This document shows positions 44,490 to 54,021 of a DNA stretch of 64,000 bases, in pieces (positions within the stretch are counted from its first letter, which is position 1; every line of letters begins with the position of its first letter). Source of the DNA: Rhodoblastus sp963748385 (GTDB lineage: Bacteria > Pseudomonadota > Alphaproteobacteria > Rhizobiales > Beijerinckiaceae). Location of the stretch: the NCBI GenBank assembly GCA_963748385.1, contig CAVVIQ010000009.1, positions 399,896 through 463,895 on the forward strand, in the 5' to 3' direction. A program made the translations under genes and the position numbers. The notes beneath the pieces are model-generated. The model was not told the origin of the DNA and searched no databases. It was given only the letters and a program-made list of their open reading frames with translations.

Positions 44490-46700
44490 GCGTCGTCCTT
44501 GTTCGTTCTGTGCCGTCCGGCCTTTTTCTGAAGGCTCTTGGGGCTCGACTCGCGCAGCGCCTTGCCGCGTCCCGAAAGCGACGGATTGGTCATGAAATAT
44601 TTATGGACGTTGAAATGCTCCTCGTTCGGGCCGCATTCGACGCGCACGCTCGAACCGTCGGGCAGGATGCGGTAGGATTGACGGTTGTCGATCAGATTGG
44701 CGAGCATGATCTGCTCCAGCACCTGCTCGTGGGTGGTCGGATTGGTCACCGGCATCAGAACTTCGACGCGGCGGTCGAGATTGCGCTGCATCAGATCGGC
44801 GGAGGAAATATAGACCGCCGCCTTGCGGTGCGGCAGGCCGTGGCCGTCGCCGAAGGCGTAGATGCGGGAATGTTCGAGGAAGCGGCCGATCACCGATTTG
44901 GCGCGGATGTTCTCGGACAGGCCCGGAATGCCGGGGCGCAGGCTGCAGATGCCGCGCACCACCAGGTCGATCGACACGCCGGCCTGGCTCGCCGCGTAGA
45001 AGGCGTCGATGATTTCCGGATCGACCAGGGCGTTGCACTTGGCCCAGATCGCGGCGGGGCGCCCCGCTTTGGCGTGCGCGATTTCCTGCGCGACGTGGTC
45101 GAGCAGCTTCTTCTTGAGCGAGAAGGGCGAAACCGCCATGCGCTCCAGCCCCGCCGGTTCGGCGTAGCCGGTGATGAAATTGAAGATCCGCGAGACGTCG
45201 CGCGCGATCGCCGGCTCGGCGGTGAACAGCGAAATGTCGGTGTAGATCTTGGCGGTGACCGGATGGTAATTGCCGGTCCCGATATGGCAGTAGGTGACGA
45301 GCGCGCCGCCCTCGCGGCGCACCACCATCGACAATTTGCCGTGGGTCTTCAACTCGAGGAAGCCGAACACCACCTGCGCGCCGGCGCGCTCCAGGTCGCG
45401 CGCCCAGCGGATATTGGCCTCTTCGTCGAAACGCGCCTTCAGCTCGACCAGGGCCGTCACCGACTTGCCCGCCTCCGCCGCCTCGATCAGGGCGCGGACG
45501 ATGGGGCTGTCCGATGAGGTGCGGTAGAGCGTCTGCTTGATCGCCACGACATTGGGGTCGCGCGCCGCCTGCATCAGGAACTGCACCACCACGTCGAAGG
45601 ATTCATAAGGATGGTGGACGACGAGATCCTTCTGCTTGATCGCCAGGAAGCAATCGCCGCCATTGTCGCGCACCCGCTCCGGGAAGCGCGCGGTATAGGA
45701 GTAGAATTTGAGATCGGGCCGCGGCAGGTTGACGACCTCGGACAGATCCTTCATCGCCAGCATGCCGTCGAGCGCGATGACGTCCTCCGCCGGAACGTCG
45801 AGCTCCTCGGCGACGAAGGCGCGCATCTCGTTCGGCATGTGCGAATCGGTTTCGAGCCGGATCACCGAACCGCGCCGGCGCCGCTTCAGCGCGGTCTCGA
45901 ACAGGCGCACGAGGTCTTCCGCCTCTTCCTCGACTTCGAGATCGCTGTCGCGGATCACCCGGAAAAGGCCCTGCGCCTTCACCTGATAACCGGGAAACAG
46001 CTTCTGCACATGGGTGAAGATCACCGACTCCAGCAGAATGAGCCGCGCGCCTTCGCCGGGCGGGTCGGGCAGGCGGATGAATCGATCGATCTTGCTCGGC
46101 ATGCGAACCAGCGCCTTCATCCGCGCGCCCGTCGGGCCGTGAATGAGTTCGAAGGCCAGGGTCAGGCCGAGATTGGGGATGAAGGGGAAGGGATGGGCCG
46201 GATCGACCGCGAGCGGCGTCAGGACCGGGAAAATATGCTGGAAGAAATGGTCGTCGAGCCAGAACTCGCTCCGCCTTCTTGAGCGCCGCCGGATCGACGA
46301 AAGCGACCTGTTCGGCCTTGAGGTGCTCCTCCAGCTGGCGCCACAGGCTGAGCTGGGTTTCGGCAAGCTCCGAGACGCGGGCGTTGATGAGCGGCAATTG
46401 CTCTTCCGGCAGAAGCCCGTCATCGGAAGGCGTCTCGACCCCGCTACGGACCTGGCCGACGATGCCGGCGACGCGGACCATGAAGAATTCGTCGAGATTG
46501 TTCGCCGAGATCGAAACGAAGCGCACCCGCTCCAGCAAGGGATGGGCGGCGTTGGCGGCTTCCAGCAGCACCCGGCGGTTGAATTCGAGCCACGATAATT
46601 CGCGGTTGATGAATCTCCTGGGCGAAGTGCGCAGGGCCTCGCCCGCCGCCGTCTCGCTTTTCGGCTGCGCCGTCTGAATGTCCTCGATCGTCTCGGTCAT
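44486..46700 (-). CDS. ppk: polyphosphate kinase 1 (frameshifted)
   Basis: PPK1 polymerises the ATP gamma-phosphate into polyphosphate. The N-terminal domain (FINRELSWLEFNRRVL, SISANNLDEFFMVRVAG) is in one frame and the remainder (from EFWLDDHFFQHIFPVLTPLA) in the next, with a surplus base near 46265; corrected length is about 737 residues, normal for PPK1. The head and catalytic domains have RFDEEANIRWAR, TYCHIGTGNYHPVTAKIYTD with the phospho-His, and a second conserved His in the C-domain. The ATG at 46700 (MTETIEDIQ) is chosen as the plausible start; an upstream Met at 46775 is also in frame. Confidence 0.93.
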
Positions 46701-46771
46701 GTTTCCTCGTCGCCTGTTCAGCCTGCGCCGCAGATGTCTCGTGGCAGGATTCGCCGCGGCGAAGCGATCCG

Positions 46772-47455
46772 TCAATGATCCTCGTCATGAATGCTCGAAG
46801 CGGCGAGCAATTCGCCAGCCAGCGCGCGGGTCACCGGGCGCCCCCGGGCCAGGCCCTCCGCGTCGAGCGCCGCGACGATCTCTTGCGCCGCCGAGATGGA
46901 GCGCTCGATGCGCGGGACGAGAAAATCGATGAGATTGGCCTCGACCTTGATCTGACGGTCCTGAAACAATTTGACCAGGATCGCGCGCAGAAAAGCCTCG
47001 TCGGGCTGGTCTATGGCGACGCTCGGCGCGCGGCGCAGGCGCGAGAGCAGGTCGCGGGTGCGCAGGCCCCAGGCGTCGGGTCTTCTGCGCGCGACGATCA
47101 GCAGGAAGGTTCCGCGCTCCATCGCCAGATTGACGAGATGGAACAATTCCTTCTCGCGCAAAGGCGGCTCGTCCGCGTCCTCGACGAGCAGCGCCGGGGC
47201 CTCCACGAGATCGGGCAGCGCGGCGAGGTCGAGCTCTCGCGCGGGAACGACGGCCGCGCCCGCGCGCCGCGCCCAGATCGCGCCGAGATGGCTTTTTCCG
47301 GCTCCCGGCGGGCCGGTCAGGATCAGCAGCCGATGAGGCCAGTCGGGCCACAAACCGAGCAGCGCGAGCGCCGCTTCGTTCGAGGGCGCGGCCAAAAAGT
47401 CCTCCTCGGCGTAATTCAGCCGATGCGGCAGGTCGAGCGGCAGTTGCCGGATCAT
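46772..47455 (-). CDS. hdaA: DnaA-related regulator HdaA
   Basis: Encodes 227 residues. The N-terminal QLPLDLPHR is a beta-clamp-binding motif, and GPPGAGKSHLGAIWA (from residue 48) is the Walker A of a DnaA-like AAA+ domain; no DnaA DNA-binding domain follows. HdaA with the clamp stimulates ATP hydrolysis by DnaA after initiation. The start overlaps the upstream transporter gene by 4 bases. The position next to ppk is typical of the order. Confidence 0.88.
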   Translation of the reverse strand: MIRQLPLDLPHRLNYAEEDFLAAPSNEAALALLGLWPDWPHRLLILTGPPGAGKSHLGAIWARRAGAAVVPARELDLAALPDLVEAPALLVEDADEPPLREKELFHLVNLAMERGTFLLIVARRRPDAWGLRTRDLLSRLRRAPSVAIDQPDEAFLRAILVKLFQDRQIKVEANLIDFLVPRIERSISAAQEIVAALDAEGLARGRPVTRALAGELLAASSIHDEDH

Positions 47456-48552
47456 GGGGAATCGAGGCCTATGCCGCTGAACAGGGCGCTCTGCTTATAC
47501 CGTCTCACGGCGAAGCGGGTCAGCACGCCCATGGCGGCGGCGAGCGGCACGGCGATGATCATGCCGCTGAATCCCATCAGGCTGCCGAAGGCGAAAAGCG
47601 CGAAAATGAGCCAGACCGGATGGAGCCCGACCAACTCGCCCACCAGCTTGGGCGAAAGCACATTGCCCTCCAGGAACTGGCCCGTTCCCACCACCAGCAG
47701 CGCCAGGCCCAGCAGGCCGAGATGCGGCCAGCCCTGAACCAAAGCGACAATGATCGAAAAAACCAGGGCGACGGTCGAGCCGACGTAGGGAATGAAGCTC
47801 AGGAACCCCGCCGAAATGCCGATGAAGAAGCCGAAGTTCAGGCCGATCAGGGTGAGGCCCGCGCCATACCACGCCCCCAGGAACAGGCAGACCAGCGACT
47901 GGCCGCGCAGAAAGCCGGAAAGCGCGCGGTCGATCTCGCCGGCGAGCGTGAAGGCGGTGGCGCGATAGCGTGGCGGAATCAGGCTGCGCAGGTTCGACAC
48001 CATCTCGGGCCAGGACACCAGGAGATAGAAGGTCACCACCGGCGTGACCACGACCAGAGCGATGATCGCGACCAAAGCCTGGCCGCCGCTCCACAGCGAG
48101 CGCAGGAAATTGCCGAGATATTGGGTGCCCTGCCCGACGAAGCCGCCGAGCGTCTTCTGCAGCTCCTCGGCGCTGGCGGGCAGATCGACGCCATATTTCT
48201 TGAGCCAGTCGCCGCCCTGCATCAGATGGGCGATCTCGCCGGCGATCAGGCTTTGCAGCTTGTTGGCGTAATCCGGCAGGGATTCGGCGAAACCGACCAG
48301 CTGCCGGCCGAGAATGGGGCCAAGGGTGAAGATCAGGACGGCGTTCAGGATCAGGAAGATCGCGAGAATGACCAGCGTGGCGGAAAGACGGCTGAGCCCC
48401 AGGCGCTGCAACCTGGTCACCACCGGATCGAGCACGTAACCAAGCGCCAGGGACGCGATGAAGGGCGCGAGCACATTGGCGAACATATAGCCTGCGACGC
48501 CGAAGAGAATCAGCACGGCCAGCCAGAAAGCGATCTGCCACTCAATGCGCAT
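47452..48552 (-). CDS. AI-2E family transporter (PerM-like)
   Basis: Encodes 366 residues from MRIEWQIAFWLAVLILFGVA. About seven or eight transmembrane segments and the family signature ISAGFLSFIPYVGSTVALV are visible. The family exports small molecules such as AI-2 or couples to Na+/H+ exchange; the substrate here is unknown. The longer frame upstream (to 48642) contains no hydrophobic start, so 48552 is chosen. It lies immediately upstream of hdaA in one transcript. Confidence 0.9.
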   Translation of the reverse strand: MRIEWQIAFWLAVLILFGVAGYMFANVLAPFIASLALGYVLDPVVTRLQRLGLSRLSATLVILAIFLILNAVLIFTLGPILGRQLVGFAESLPDYANKLQSLIAGEIAHLMQGGDWLKKYGVDLPASAEELQKTLGGFVGQGTQYLGNFLRSLWSGGQALVAIIALVVVTPVVTFYLLVSWPEMVSNLRSLIPPRYRATAFTLAGEIDRALSGFLRGQSLVCLFLGAWYGAGLTLIGLNFGFFIGISAGFLSFIPYVGSTVALVFSIIVALVQGWPHLGLLGLALLVVGTGQFLEGNVLSPKLVGELVGLHPVWLIFALFAFGSLMGFSGMIIAVPLAAAMGVLTRFAVRRYKQSALFSGIGLDSP

Positions 48553-48675
48553 GGGCCGCGCTCCCCCGCCGCCTAGAGCCGATTGGCTCCAGATTCTTTT
48601 GTTTTCGCAACCTTTTCTTTTGCGAACCGAAGGTCCGCGCAAGCGAATAACCGGCGTCCACTTTTTCGCAGGCTG

Positions 48676-49224
48676 CTAAACGCTCATATGCGTCACCCAG
48701 CGCTTGAAATAGGCCGCGAGCGAGGCCAAGGTCAATGCCGCGACCGCCCATTCCGCGGCCGTCGTCCAAACTCCCAGGGGCCAGCCGAAGGCGAGCGCGG
48801 CGAGGAGCGCGGCGACGAGGCCGATCTGGCCGAATGTGTTGGCTTTGGAGATCGCCAAGGGCTTGATTTTCAACGGGCGGTCGAGGAGCCAGGACAGGAT
48901 GACCGCGCCGACGATCATCACGTCGCGCGAGACGACGAGCAGCGCCAGGGCCATCGGCAATTGGCCGACGATCGCCAGGGTCACGAAATCGCAGATCAGC
49001 AAGGCCTTGTCGGCTATGGCGTCGAGATAGGCGCCAAGCTCCGAGCGTAGGTCGAAGCGCCGGGCGATCCAGCCGTCAAGCGCGTCGGAAATCCCGGCGA
49101 CGAGGAAAACCGCCAAAGCCTCGGGCCAGCGCCGCGAGGCGATCATCTCCACGCTGACCGGGACAAGGACCAGCCTTGCGAGGCTGATCATATTGGGCAG
49201 GAAGGCGAACCATTTTCTGTTCAT
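48676..49224 (-). CDS. CDP-alcohol phosphatidyltransferase family protein
   Basis: Encodes 182 residues. The CDP-alcohol motif D-x2-D-G-x2-A-R-x8-G-x3-D-x3-D is present as DALDGWIARR...GAYLDAIAD. Five to six transmembrane segments are visible. Such enzymes form phospholipids, for example phosphatidylglycerophosphate, at the inner membrane; the alcohol substrate is not certain. It is the first gene of the minus-strand block and diverges from purM. Confidence 0.88.
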   Translation of the reverse strand: MNRKWFAFLPNMISLARLVLVPVSVEMIASRRWPEALAVFLVAGISDALDGWIARRFDLRSELGAYLDAIADKALLICDFVTLAIVGQLPMALALLVVSRDVMIVGAVILSWLLDRPLKIKPLAISKANTFGQIGLVAALLAALAFGWPLGVWTTAAEWAVAALTLASLAAYFKRWVTHMSV

Positions 49225-49363
49225 GGCGGGCGATTTGGCTCGGGTGCGGCCGGTCGCGGATTATAGGATGCGCCCGCGCGGGCCGGCAAGCGCGGCGCCG
49301 GCGGGAAGCCTTGCCAGCACAAGCATGAGCGGCTAGAGCAACCGGGCAAAGGAAGGATTTCGC

Positions 49364-50439
49364 ATGACACAGCCCGGCGACAAGACCGAGGGCCTGACCT
49401 ATTCCCAGGCCGGCGTGGACATCGACGCCGGCGCGCGCATGGTCGATCTGATCAAGCCGCTGGTGCGCGCCACGCGCCGGCGCGGCGCCGACGCCGAGAT
49501 CGGCGGCTTCGGCGGCCTGTTCGACCTCAAGGCGGCAGGCTTCGCCGATCCGATCCTGGTCGCGGCCAATGACGGCGTCGGCACCAAGGTGAAAATCGCG
49601 GTCGAGAGCGGCATTTACGGCACGGTCGGCATCGACCTCGTCGCCATGTGCGTCAACGATCTGGTGGTGCAGGGGGCCGAGCCCCTGTTCTTCCTCGACT
49701 ATTTCGCCACCGGCAAGCTGAACCCGGAAACCGGCGCGGAAATCGTTAAGGGCATAGCCGCCGGCTGTCTCGAGGCCGGCGCAGCGCTGATCGGCGGCGA
49801 AACCGCCGAAATGCCGGGCGTCTACGCCGGCGGCGATTTCGACCTCGCCGGCTTTTCCGTCGGCGCCGCCGAGCGCGGCGACCTGCTGCCGCGCGAGGAC
49901 ATCTGCGCCGGCGACGTCTTGTTCGGTCTGCGCGCCTCGGGCGTTCATTCCAACGGCTTTTCGCTGGTGCGCAAGATCGTCGAGCGCGCCGGGCTGAAAT
50001 GGGGCGATCCCGCTCCCTTCGCCCCCGGCAAAACCCTCGCCGAGGCGCTGCTGGAGCCGACCCGCATCTACGTCAAGCCGCTGCTGGCGGCCTTGCGAAG
50101 AACCCAGTCGATCAAGGCCTTCGCCCATATCACCGGCGGCGGCTATCCGGAAAATCATTCCGCGCGTCCTGCCCGAAAACCTCGGCGCCCATGTCCATCT
50201 CGACGCCATTCCCGTCCTGCCGGTGTTCAAATGGCTGGCGCAGGCCGGCGGGGTCGCTGAGCGCGAGATGCTGCGCGCCTTCAATTGCGGCATCGGCATG
50301 GTCGCCGTCGCCGATTCTTCACGCGCGGCGGAGGTCGAGGAGGCCTCTGCGCGAGTCGGGCGAAAATCCGGTCCGGCTCGGCCATGTCGTGACGGCCGCG
50401 GACGAGCGCGTCACCTTCGACGGGAAGCTCGCCCTGTGA
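49364..50439 (+). CDS. purM: phosphoribosylformylglycinamidine cyclo-ligase (two frameshifts)
   Basis: PurM makes aminoimidazole ribotide, the fifth step of purine synthesis. LTYSQAGVDIDAG, NDGVGTKVKIAV (70-75 core) and GGETAEMPGVY are diagnostic. The frame changes near 50156 (after HITGGGYPEN) and near 50345 (before LRESGENPVRLGHV), each explained by one surplus base; corrected length is 357 residues. A strong ribosome site (AAGGAAGGA) precedes the ATG. The stop overlaps the purN start. An essential gene broken twice is more likely a sequence error than real decay. Confidence 0.93.
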
Positions 50440-51096
50440 CCTTGTCCCGCAAGCGCGTCGGCGTGCTGATCTCGGGGCGCGGCTCCAACATGCGCTCGCT
50501 GGTCGACGCGGCCCGCACGGAAGATTTTCCCGCCGAAATCGCGGTCGTCCTGTCCAATGTCGCCGACGCCGCCGGGCTCGATTTCGCGCGCGAGATGGGA
50601 ACTCGCGACCGCGGTCGTCGATCACAAAGCCTTCGCCGACCGCGAGAGCTTCGAACGCGCGATGCATGAGACGCTGGTCGGCCACGGCGTCGAACTCGTC
50701 TGCCTCGCCGGCTTCATGCGCCTGCTGACGCCGTGGTTCGTCGAGCAATGGCGTGGGCGGATGCTCAATGTCCACCCGGCTCTGCTGCCGTCCTTCCGCG
50801 GCCTCCACACCCATGAGCGCGCGCTGGAAGAAGGGGTCAAGATCCACGGCGCCACCGTGCATTTCGTCGTCCCGGACGTCGACGCCGGCCCGATCGTCGT
50901 TCAGGCCGCCGTGCCGGTATTGCGGGACGACACGGCGGAGACGCTCGCCGCGCGGGTGCTGGCGCAGGAGCATCGCATCTATCCGCTGGCGCTGAAACTG
51001 GTCGCCGGCGGCGCCGCGCGGATCGAAGGCGCGCGGGTGCTGATCGACGGCGAGGCCGCCGGCGCCCGACGCCTTGCTCTGGCCGCGCAGAACTGA
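50436..51096 (+). CDS. purN: phosphoribosylglycinamide formyltransferase (frameshifted)
   Basis: PurN adds a formyl group from 10-formyl-THF to GAR. The GTG at 50436 overlaps the purM TGA (GTGA). VGVLISGRGSNMRSLVDAA is the nucleotide site; after a surplus base near 50600 the protein continues ELATAVVDHKAFADR, then MLNVHPALLPSF and GATVHFVVPDVDAGPI with the catalytic Asn, His and Asp. Corrected length is about 219 residues. The purM-purN order is conserved. Confidence 0.93.
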
Positions 51097-51162
51097 TTTT
51101 TTCGAGAGGGAATTTGCGCCTCTGACCTGCTAAGCTCCCGCCGAGCGCGCAGGGAGGGCGAG

Positions 51163-51867
51163 ATGATCACGCTTCATGTTTTCGGGCCCGCCATGGGCCT
51201 GCCGGACGCCAGCCCTTTCGTCATGAAGGCGATGGCCCTGCTGCAAATCGCCGGATTCGATTACCGGACCAGGCGCGACGCGCCGTTCAAGGCGCCCAAG
51301 GGCAAATTGCCCTTCATCGACGACGATGGCGAGAAAATCGCCAATTCCACCTTCATCCGCTTCCACATCGAGAAGAAATACGACTTCGATTACGATTTCG
51401 GCCTGACGCCCGAACAGAAGGCGAAAGGCTGGGCGCTGGAAAAATTGTGCGAGGACCACCTTTATTGGCTGCTGATCATCGACCGCTGGCTCGACGACGA
51501 GAATTTCGCCAGAGGGCCGGCCCATTTTTTCGATACGGCGCCTGCGCCGCTGCGGCCGTTCCTGCGCCAGATGGTGCGCGGCAATATCCGCAAGGCCGCT
51601 TATTTTCAGGGCCTCTATCGCCACAACGCCGAGGAGCGGCGCGAACTGGCGCGCCGTGGCGTCGCGGCCTGCGCGGCCCTGCTTGGCGACAAGCCCTTCC
51701 TGTTCGGCGACGAGCCGCGCGGCGCCGACGCGACGCTCGGCGCTCTGGTGATGTGCGGGCTTTGTCCGCTGTCAAGCGGCGCGCTGCGCGACGCTATGCA
51801 AGAAGCCCCCAATCTCGTCGCTTATGCGCAGCGGATCGAGGCCCGCTTTTTCCCCGCCAGAGAATGA
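51163..51867 (+). CDS. glutathione S-transferase-like protein
   Basis: Encodes 234 residues after a strong ribosome site (GGGAGGGCGAG). The N-terminus MITLHVFGPAMGLPDASPFVMKAM and KAPKGKLPFIDDDGEKI resemble the Tom37/metaxin-like branch of thioredoxin-fold GSTs, with IANSTFIRFHIE for glutathione contacts. The C-terminal helical domain includes LLGDKPFLFGDEPRGADATLG, with the N-capping Asp typical of GSTs. Cytoplasmic; substrate unknown. Confidence 0.85.
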   Translation: MITLHVFGPAMGLPDASPFVMKAMALLQIAGFDYRTRRDAPFKAPKGKLPFIDDDGEKIANSTFIRFHIEKKYDFDYDFGLTPEQKAKGWALEKLCEDHLYWLLIIDRWLDDENFARGPAHFFDTAPAPLRPFLRQMVRGNIRKAAYFQGLYRHNAEERRELARRGVAACAALLGDKPFLFGDEPRGADATLGALVMCGLCPLSSGALRDAMQEAPNLVAYAQRIEARFFPARE

Positions 51868-51950
51868 CGCCATGGGGCGTTGAAGGACGCCCGTCCTGGC
51901 GGACGCGCTCTGGCTTTCGACGAGTCGGAAGCAAGGGCCAACGGCATAAG

Positions 51951-51983
51951 AAAAGGGCCGCCCTGGACGGGCGGCCCTTCCCT
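51951..51983 (-). terminator. rho-independent terminator of rlpA
   Basis: On the minus strand AAGGGCCGCC / GGGCGGCCCTT forms a strong stem followed by a T-rich stretch (TTTTCTT). It lies about 25 bases after the rlpA stop. Confidence 0.85.
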
Positions 51984-52006
51984 TCGGCATTGCGTTGCCG
52001 AAACGA

Positions 52007-52346
52007 TCAGAGCGTCGAAACGCGGACGTGGGCGACGCCGGCGTGGCGCATGCCCAGCACGTTGGCGGCGCCGGTGGAGACGTCGATGATCCGGCCGCGC
52101 ACGAAGGGGCCGCGATCGTTGATCGTCACGACCGCCGAGCGGCCGTTGGAAAGGTTGGTGACGCGCACTTTCGTGCCGAAGGGCAGCGACCGATGCGCCG
52201 CCGTCGAGGGAGCCGACATGACCGCCGCTGGCGGTGTGGCCCCTGCCTGCGTAGTAGGACGCCTTGCCGGACCAGCTTTGCGCCTGAGCGGACAAGGAAA
52301 TAAGTGACATACCGATACACGCACTTACAATAGCCAATTTTTTCAA
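52007..52346 (-). CDS. rlpA: RlpA-like septal ring lytic transglycosylase / DPBB protein (frameshifted)
   Basis: A short secreted double-psi beta-barrel protein. A signal peptide (KKLAIVSACIGMSLISLSAQ) is followed by SWSGKASYYAGRGHTASGGH, then in the next frame TAAHRSLPFGTKVRVTNLSN and VTINDRGPFVRGRIIDVS, the RlpA core with catalytic Asp. The surplus base is near 52205. A TTG at 52346 has a GGAGG site 7 bases upstream and is preferred to a GTG at 52355. Corrected length is about 112 residues, with no SPOR tail. It cleaves or binds denuded glycan strands in the periplasm. Confidence 0.85.
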
Positions 52347-52355
52347 ACCGTACAC

Positions 52356-52634
52356 CTCCGTATTGTTGACGATGGCGTAGGATTGACCCCTAAATCAGGC
52401 ATAAAAATGACGTAAACAGTATTGTAATATTAACAGGTTATCGTGCTATACATACGACGATCAATTACTATACGTTTATATACGATAACTGTTTATCTGT
52501 CCCAACGACGCAATAAACAACCTCTAGCGTGGACGCTCGGTCGTCCGCTTTACAATATATTCGATCATTCGAATGTTTCGGCGCAATAAGAGCCGACGCC
52601 TTCATTCCAGAGTTCACAGAAATGTGATCGCTGC
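52356..52634. promoter_or_regulatory. AT-rich regulatory region upstream of rlpA with a long dyad
   Basis: About 280 bases far more AT-rich than the surroundings. An inverted repeat, AACAG(G)TTATCGT (52433-52444, one bulged G) and ACGATAACTGTT (52482-52493), encloses a 37-base loop containing further CGTATA-like elements. It probably holds the rlpA promoter and regulator sites; no gene is seen. Confidence 0.5.
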
Positions 52635-52666
52635 AAAAACAAAACGCCGGGCTTGCGGCCCGGCGT
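52635..52666 (-). terminator. rho-independent terminator of ndk
   Basis: On the minus strand CGCCGGGC / GCCCGGCG forms a stem followed by TTTTGTTTTT. It lies about 30 bases after the ndk stop. Confidence 0.92.
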
Positions 52667-52693
52667 CGTAGAATTGAAATCTTGGCGGTCGGT

Positions 52694-53116
52694 TCAGCCG
52701 ACGATTTCGTTGCCCGAAAACCATTGCGCGATTTCCTTCGCGGCGGTTTCCGGCGCGTCGGAGCCGTGAACCGAATTCTCGCCCATGTTCAGCGCGAATT
52801 CCTTGCGGATCGTGCCCGGATCGGCCTTTTCCGGATTGGTCGCGCCCATCACGTCGCGGTAGCGCTTGATGGCGTCCTCGCCTTCGAGCACCTGGACGAC
52901 GACCGGCGCCGCCGACATCTGCTCGACCAGTTCGCCGTAGAACGGGCGCTCCTTGTGGACGGCGTAAAAGGTTTCGGCCTGGCCGCGGGTCATGTGGACG
53001 CGCTTCTGCGCGACGATGCGCAGGCCGGCGCCCTCGATCTTGGCGTTGATCGCGCCGGTGAGATTGCGGCGGGTCGCGTCGGGCTTGATGATGGAGAAAG
53101 TGCGTTCGATCGCCAT
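52694..53116 (-). CDS. ndk: nucleoside diphosphate kinase
   Basis: NDK equilibrates NTP and NDP pools by a phospho-His ping-pong mechanism. Its 140 residues start AIERTFSIIKPDATRRN; the catalytic His is in NSVHGSD (His117). Length is the family norm. It has its own terminator and follows the aqpZ gene, from which a hairpin separates it. Confidence 0.97.
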   Translation of the reverse strand: MAIERTFSIIKPDATRRNLTGAINAKIEGAGLRIVAQKRVHMTRGQAETFYAVHKERPFYGELVEQMSAAPVVVQVLEGEDAIKRYRDVMGATNPEKADPGTIRKEFALNMGENSVHGSDAPETAAKEIAQWFSGNEIVG

Positions 53117-53135
53117 GGAGCGGGATTCCGTTTTT

Positions 53136-53177
53136 ATGAAAGAGAAAGCGCCGCGCTTATAGACGCGGCGCCTTCTC
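53136..53177 (-). terminator. hairpin terminator between aqpZ and ndk
   Basis: GAGAA-N-GCGCCGCG (53142-53155) pairs with CGCGGCGC-N-TTCTC (53164-53177). Read on the minus strand it ends in TTTCTCTTTC, so it probably stops aqpZ transcripts before ndk. Confidence 0.65.
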
Positions 53178-53205
53178 AGGGCAAGCGCAGGGGCCGTTTT
53201 CGCCC

Positions 53206-53904
53206 TTACGGCTCAAGGATCTTGGCGCGGAACAACGCGCCCGCCGCGATCGCGCCCGCGATCGGCGCGACGATGAACAGCCAGAGCTGCGCCAGCGCCT
53301 TGCCGCCGACGAAAAGCGCCGGGCCGAGCGAACGCGCGGGATTGACCGACGTGCCGGTGACGCGGATCAGGTTGATGTGAATGACCAGCAGGGCCACGCC
53401 GATCGCCACGCCGGCGACCGTGGTGGAGCCCTTTTCGGAGGTCGCGCCGAGAATGACGACCAGGAACAGGAAGGTTCCCACGAATTCGGCGATGAAGGCC
53501 GAGGCGGTCGAATATTCCGACCAGCCGTTCTGGCCGAGGCCGTCCTTGGCGAGGTCCCAGCCACCGTTGTGACCGGAAAGGATCAAGTAGAGCACGCCGG
53601 CGCCGATGACCGCGCCTATGCATTGGGAAATGACATAGCCGATGAGATCGCCGGTCGAGAGCCGGCCAGCCGCCCAGGCGCCCGCCGAGACCGCCGGATT
53701 GACGTGGCAGCCCGACACCGGGCCGATGCCATAGACCATGGCCGTCACCGTGAAGCCAAAGGCCATGGCGATGGCGATCACGCCGAGCGGCGCGAAGGGC
53801 GTGGCCGAACCGAGCACCGCTCCCATTCCCGCGAAAGTGACCGAGCCGCAGCCGAGAAAGACCAGCGCGCCGGTCCCGATGGCTTCCGCAATATATTTCT
53901 TCAT
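53206..53904 (-). CDS. aqpZ: aquaporin Z
   Basis: A 232-residue water channel of the MIP family in the inner membrane. Both NPA boxes are present: SGCHVNPAVS (Asn69-Ala71) and GTSVNPARS (188-190). The narrow-filter His of water-selective channels is plausible in the HINLIRVTGTSVNP segment. Six transmembrane segments are evident. The ATG at 53904 starts MKKYIAEAIGTGALVFLGCG, and a ribosome site (GGGGAGGAA) lies upstream. Confidence 0.93.
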   Translation of the reverse strand: MKKYIAEAIGTGALVFLGCGSVTFAGMGAVLGSATPFAPLGVIAIAMAFGFTVTAMVYGIGPVSGCHVNPAVSAGAWAAGRLSTGDLIGYVISQCIGAVIGAGVLYLILSGHNGGWDLAKDGLGQNGWSEYSTASAFIAEFVGTFLFLVVILGATSEKGSTTVAGVAIGVALLVIHINLIRVTGTSVNPARSLGPALFVGGKALAQLWLFIVAPIAGAIAAGALFRAKILEP

Positions 53905-54021
53905 ACATTCCTCCCCAAAGCCGAAATGGCCGGCCCATGTTAGACTAGACCTTCGCCGCGCCAAGTGACTTTTCGCATGGAAAGCGCCGGACGAGCGGCG
54001 TTTCACGGAATTCCGCCTGCT

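Noticed and set aside
43005..44531. A 508-codon plus-strand open frame
   Set aside because: Antisense of ppx with no domain of its own.
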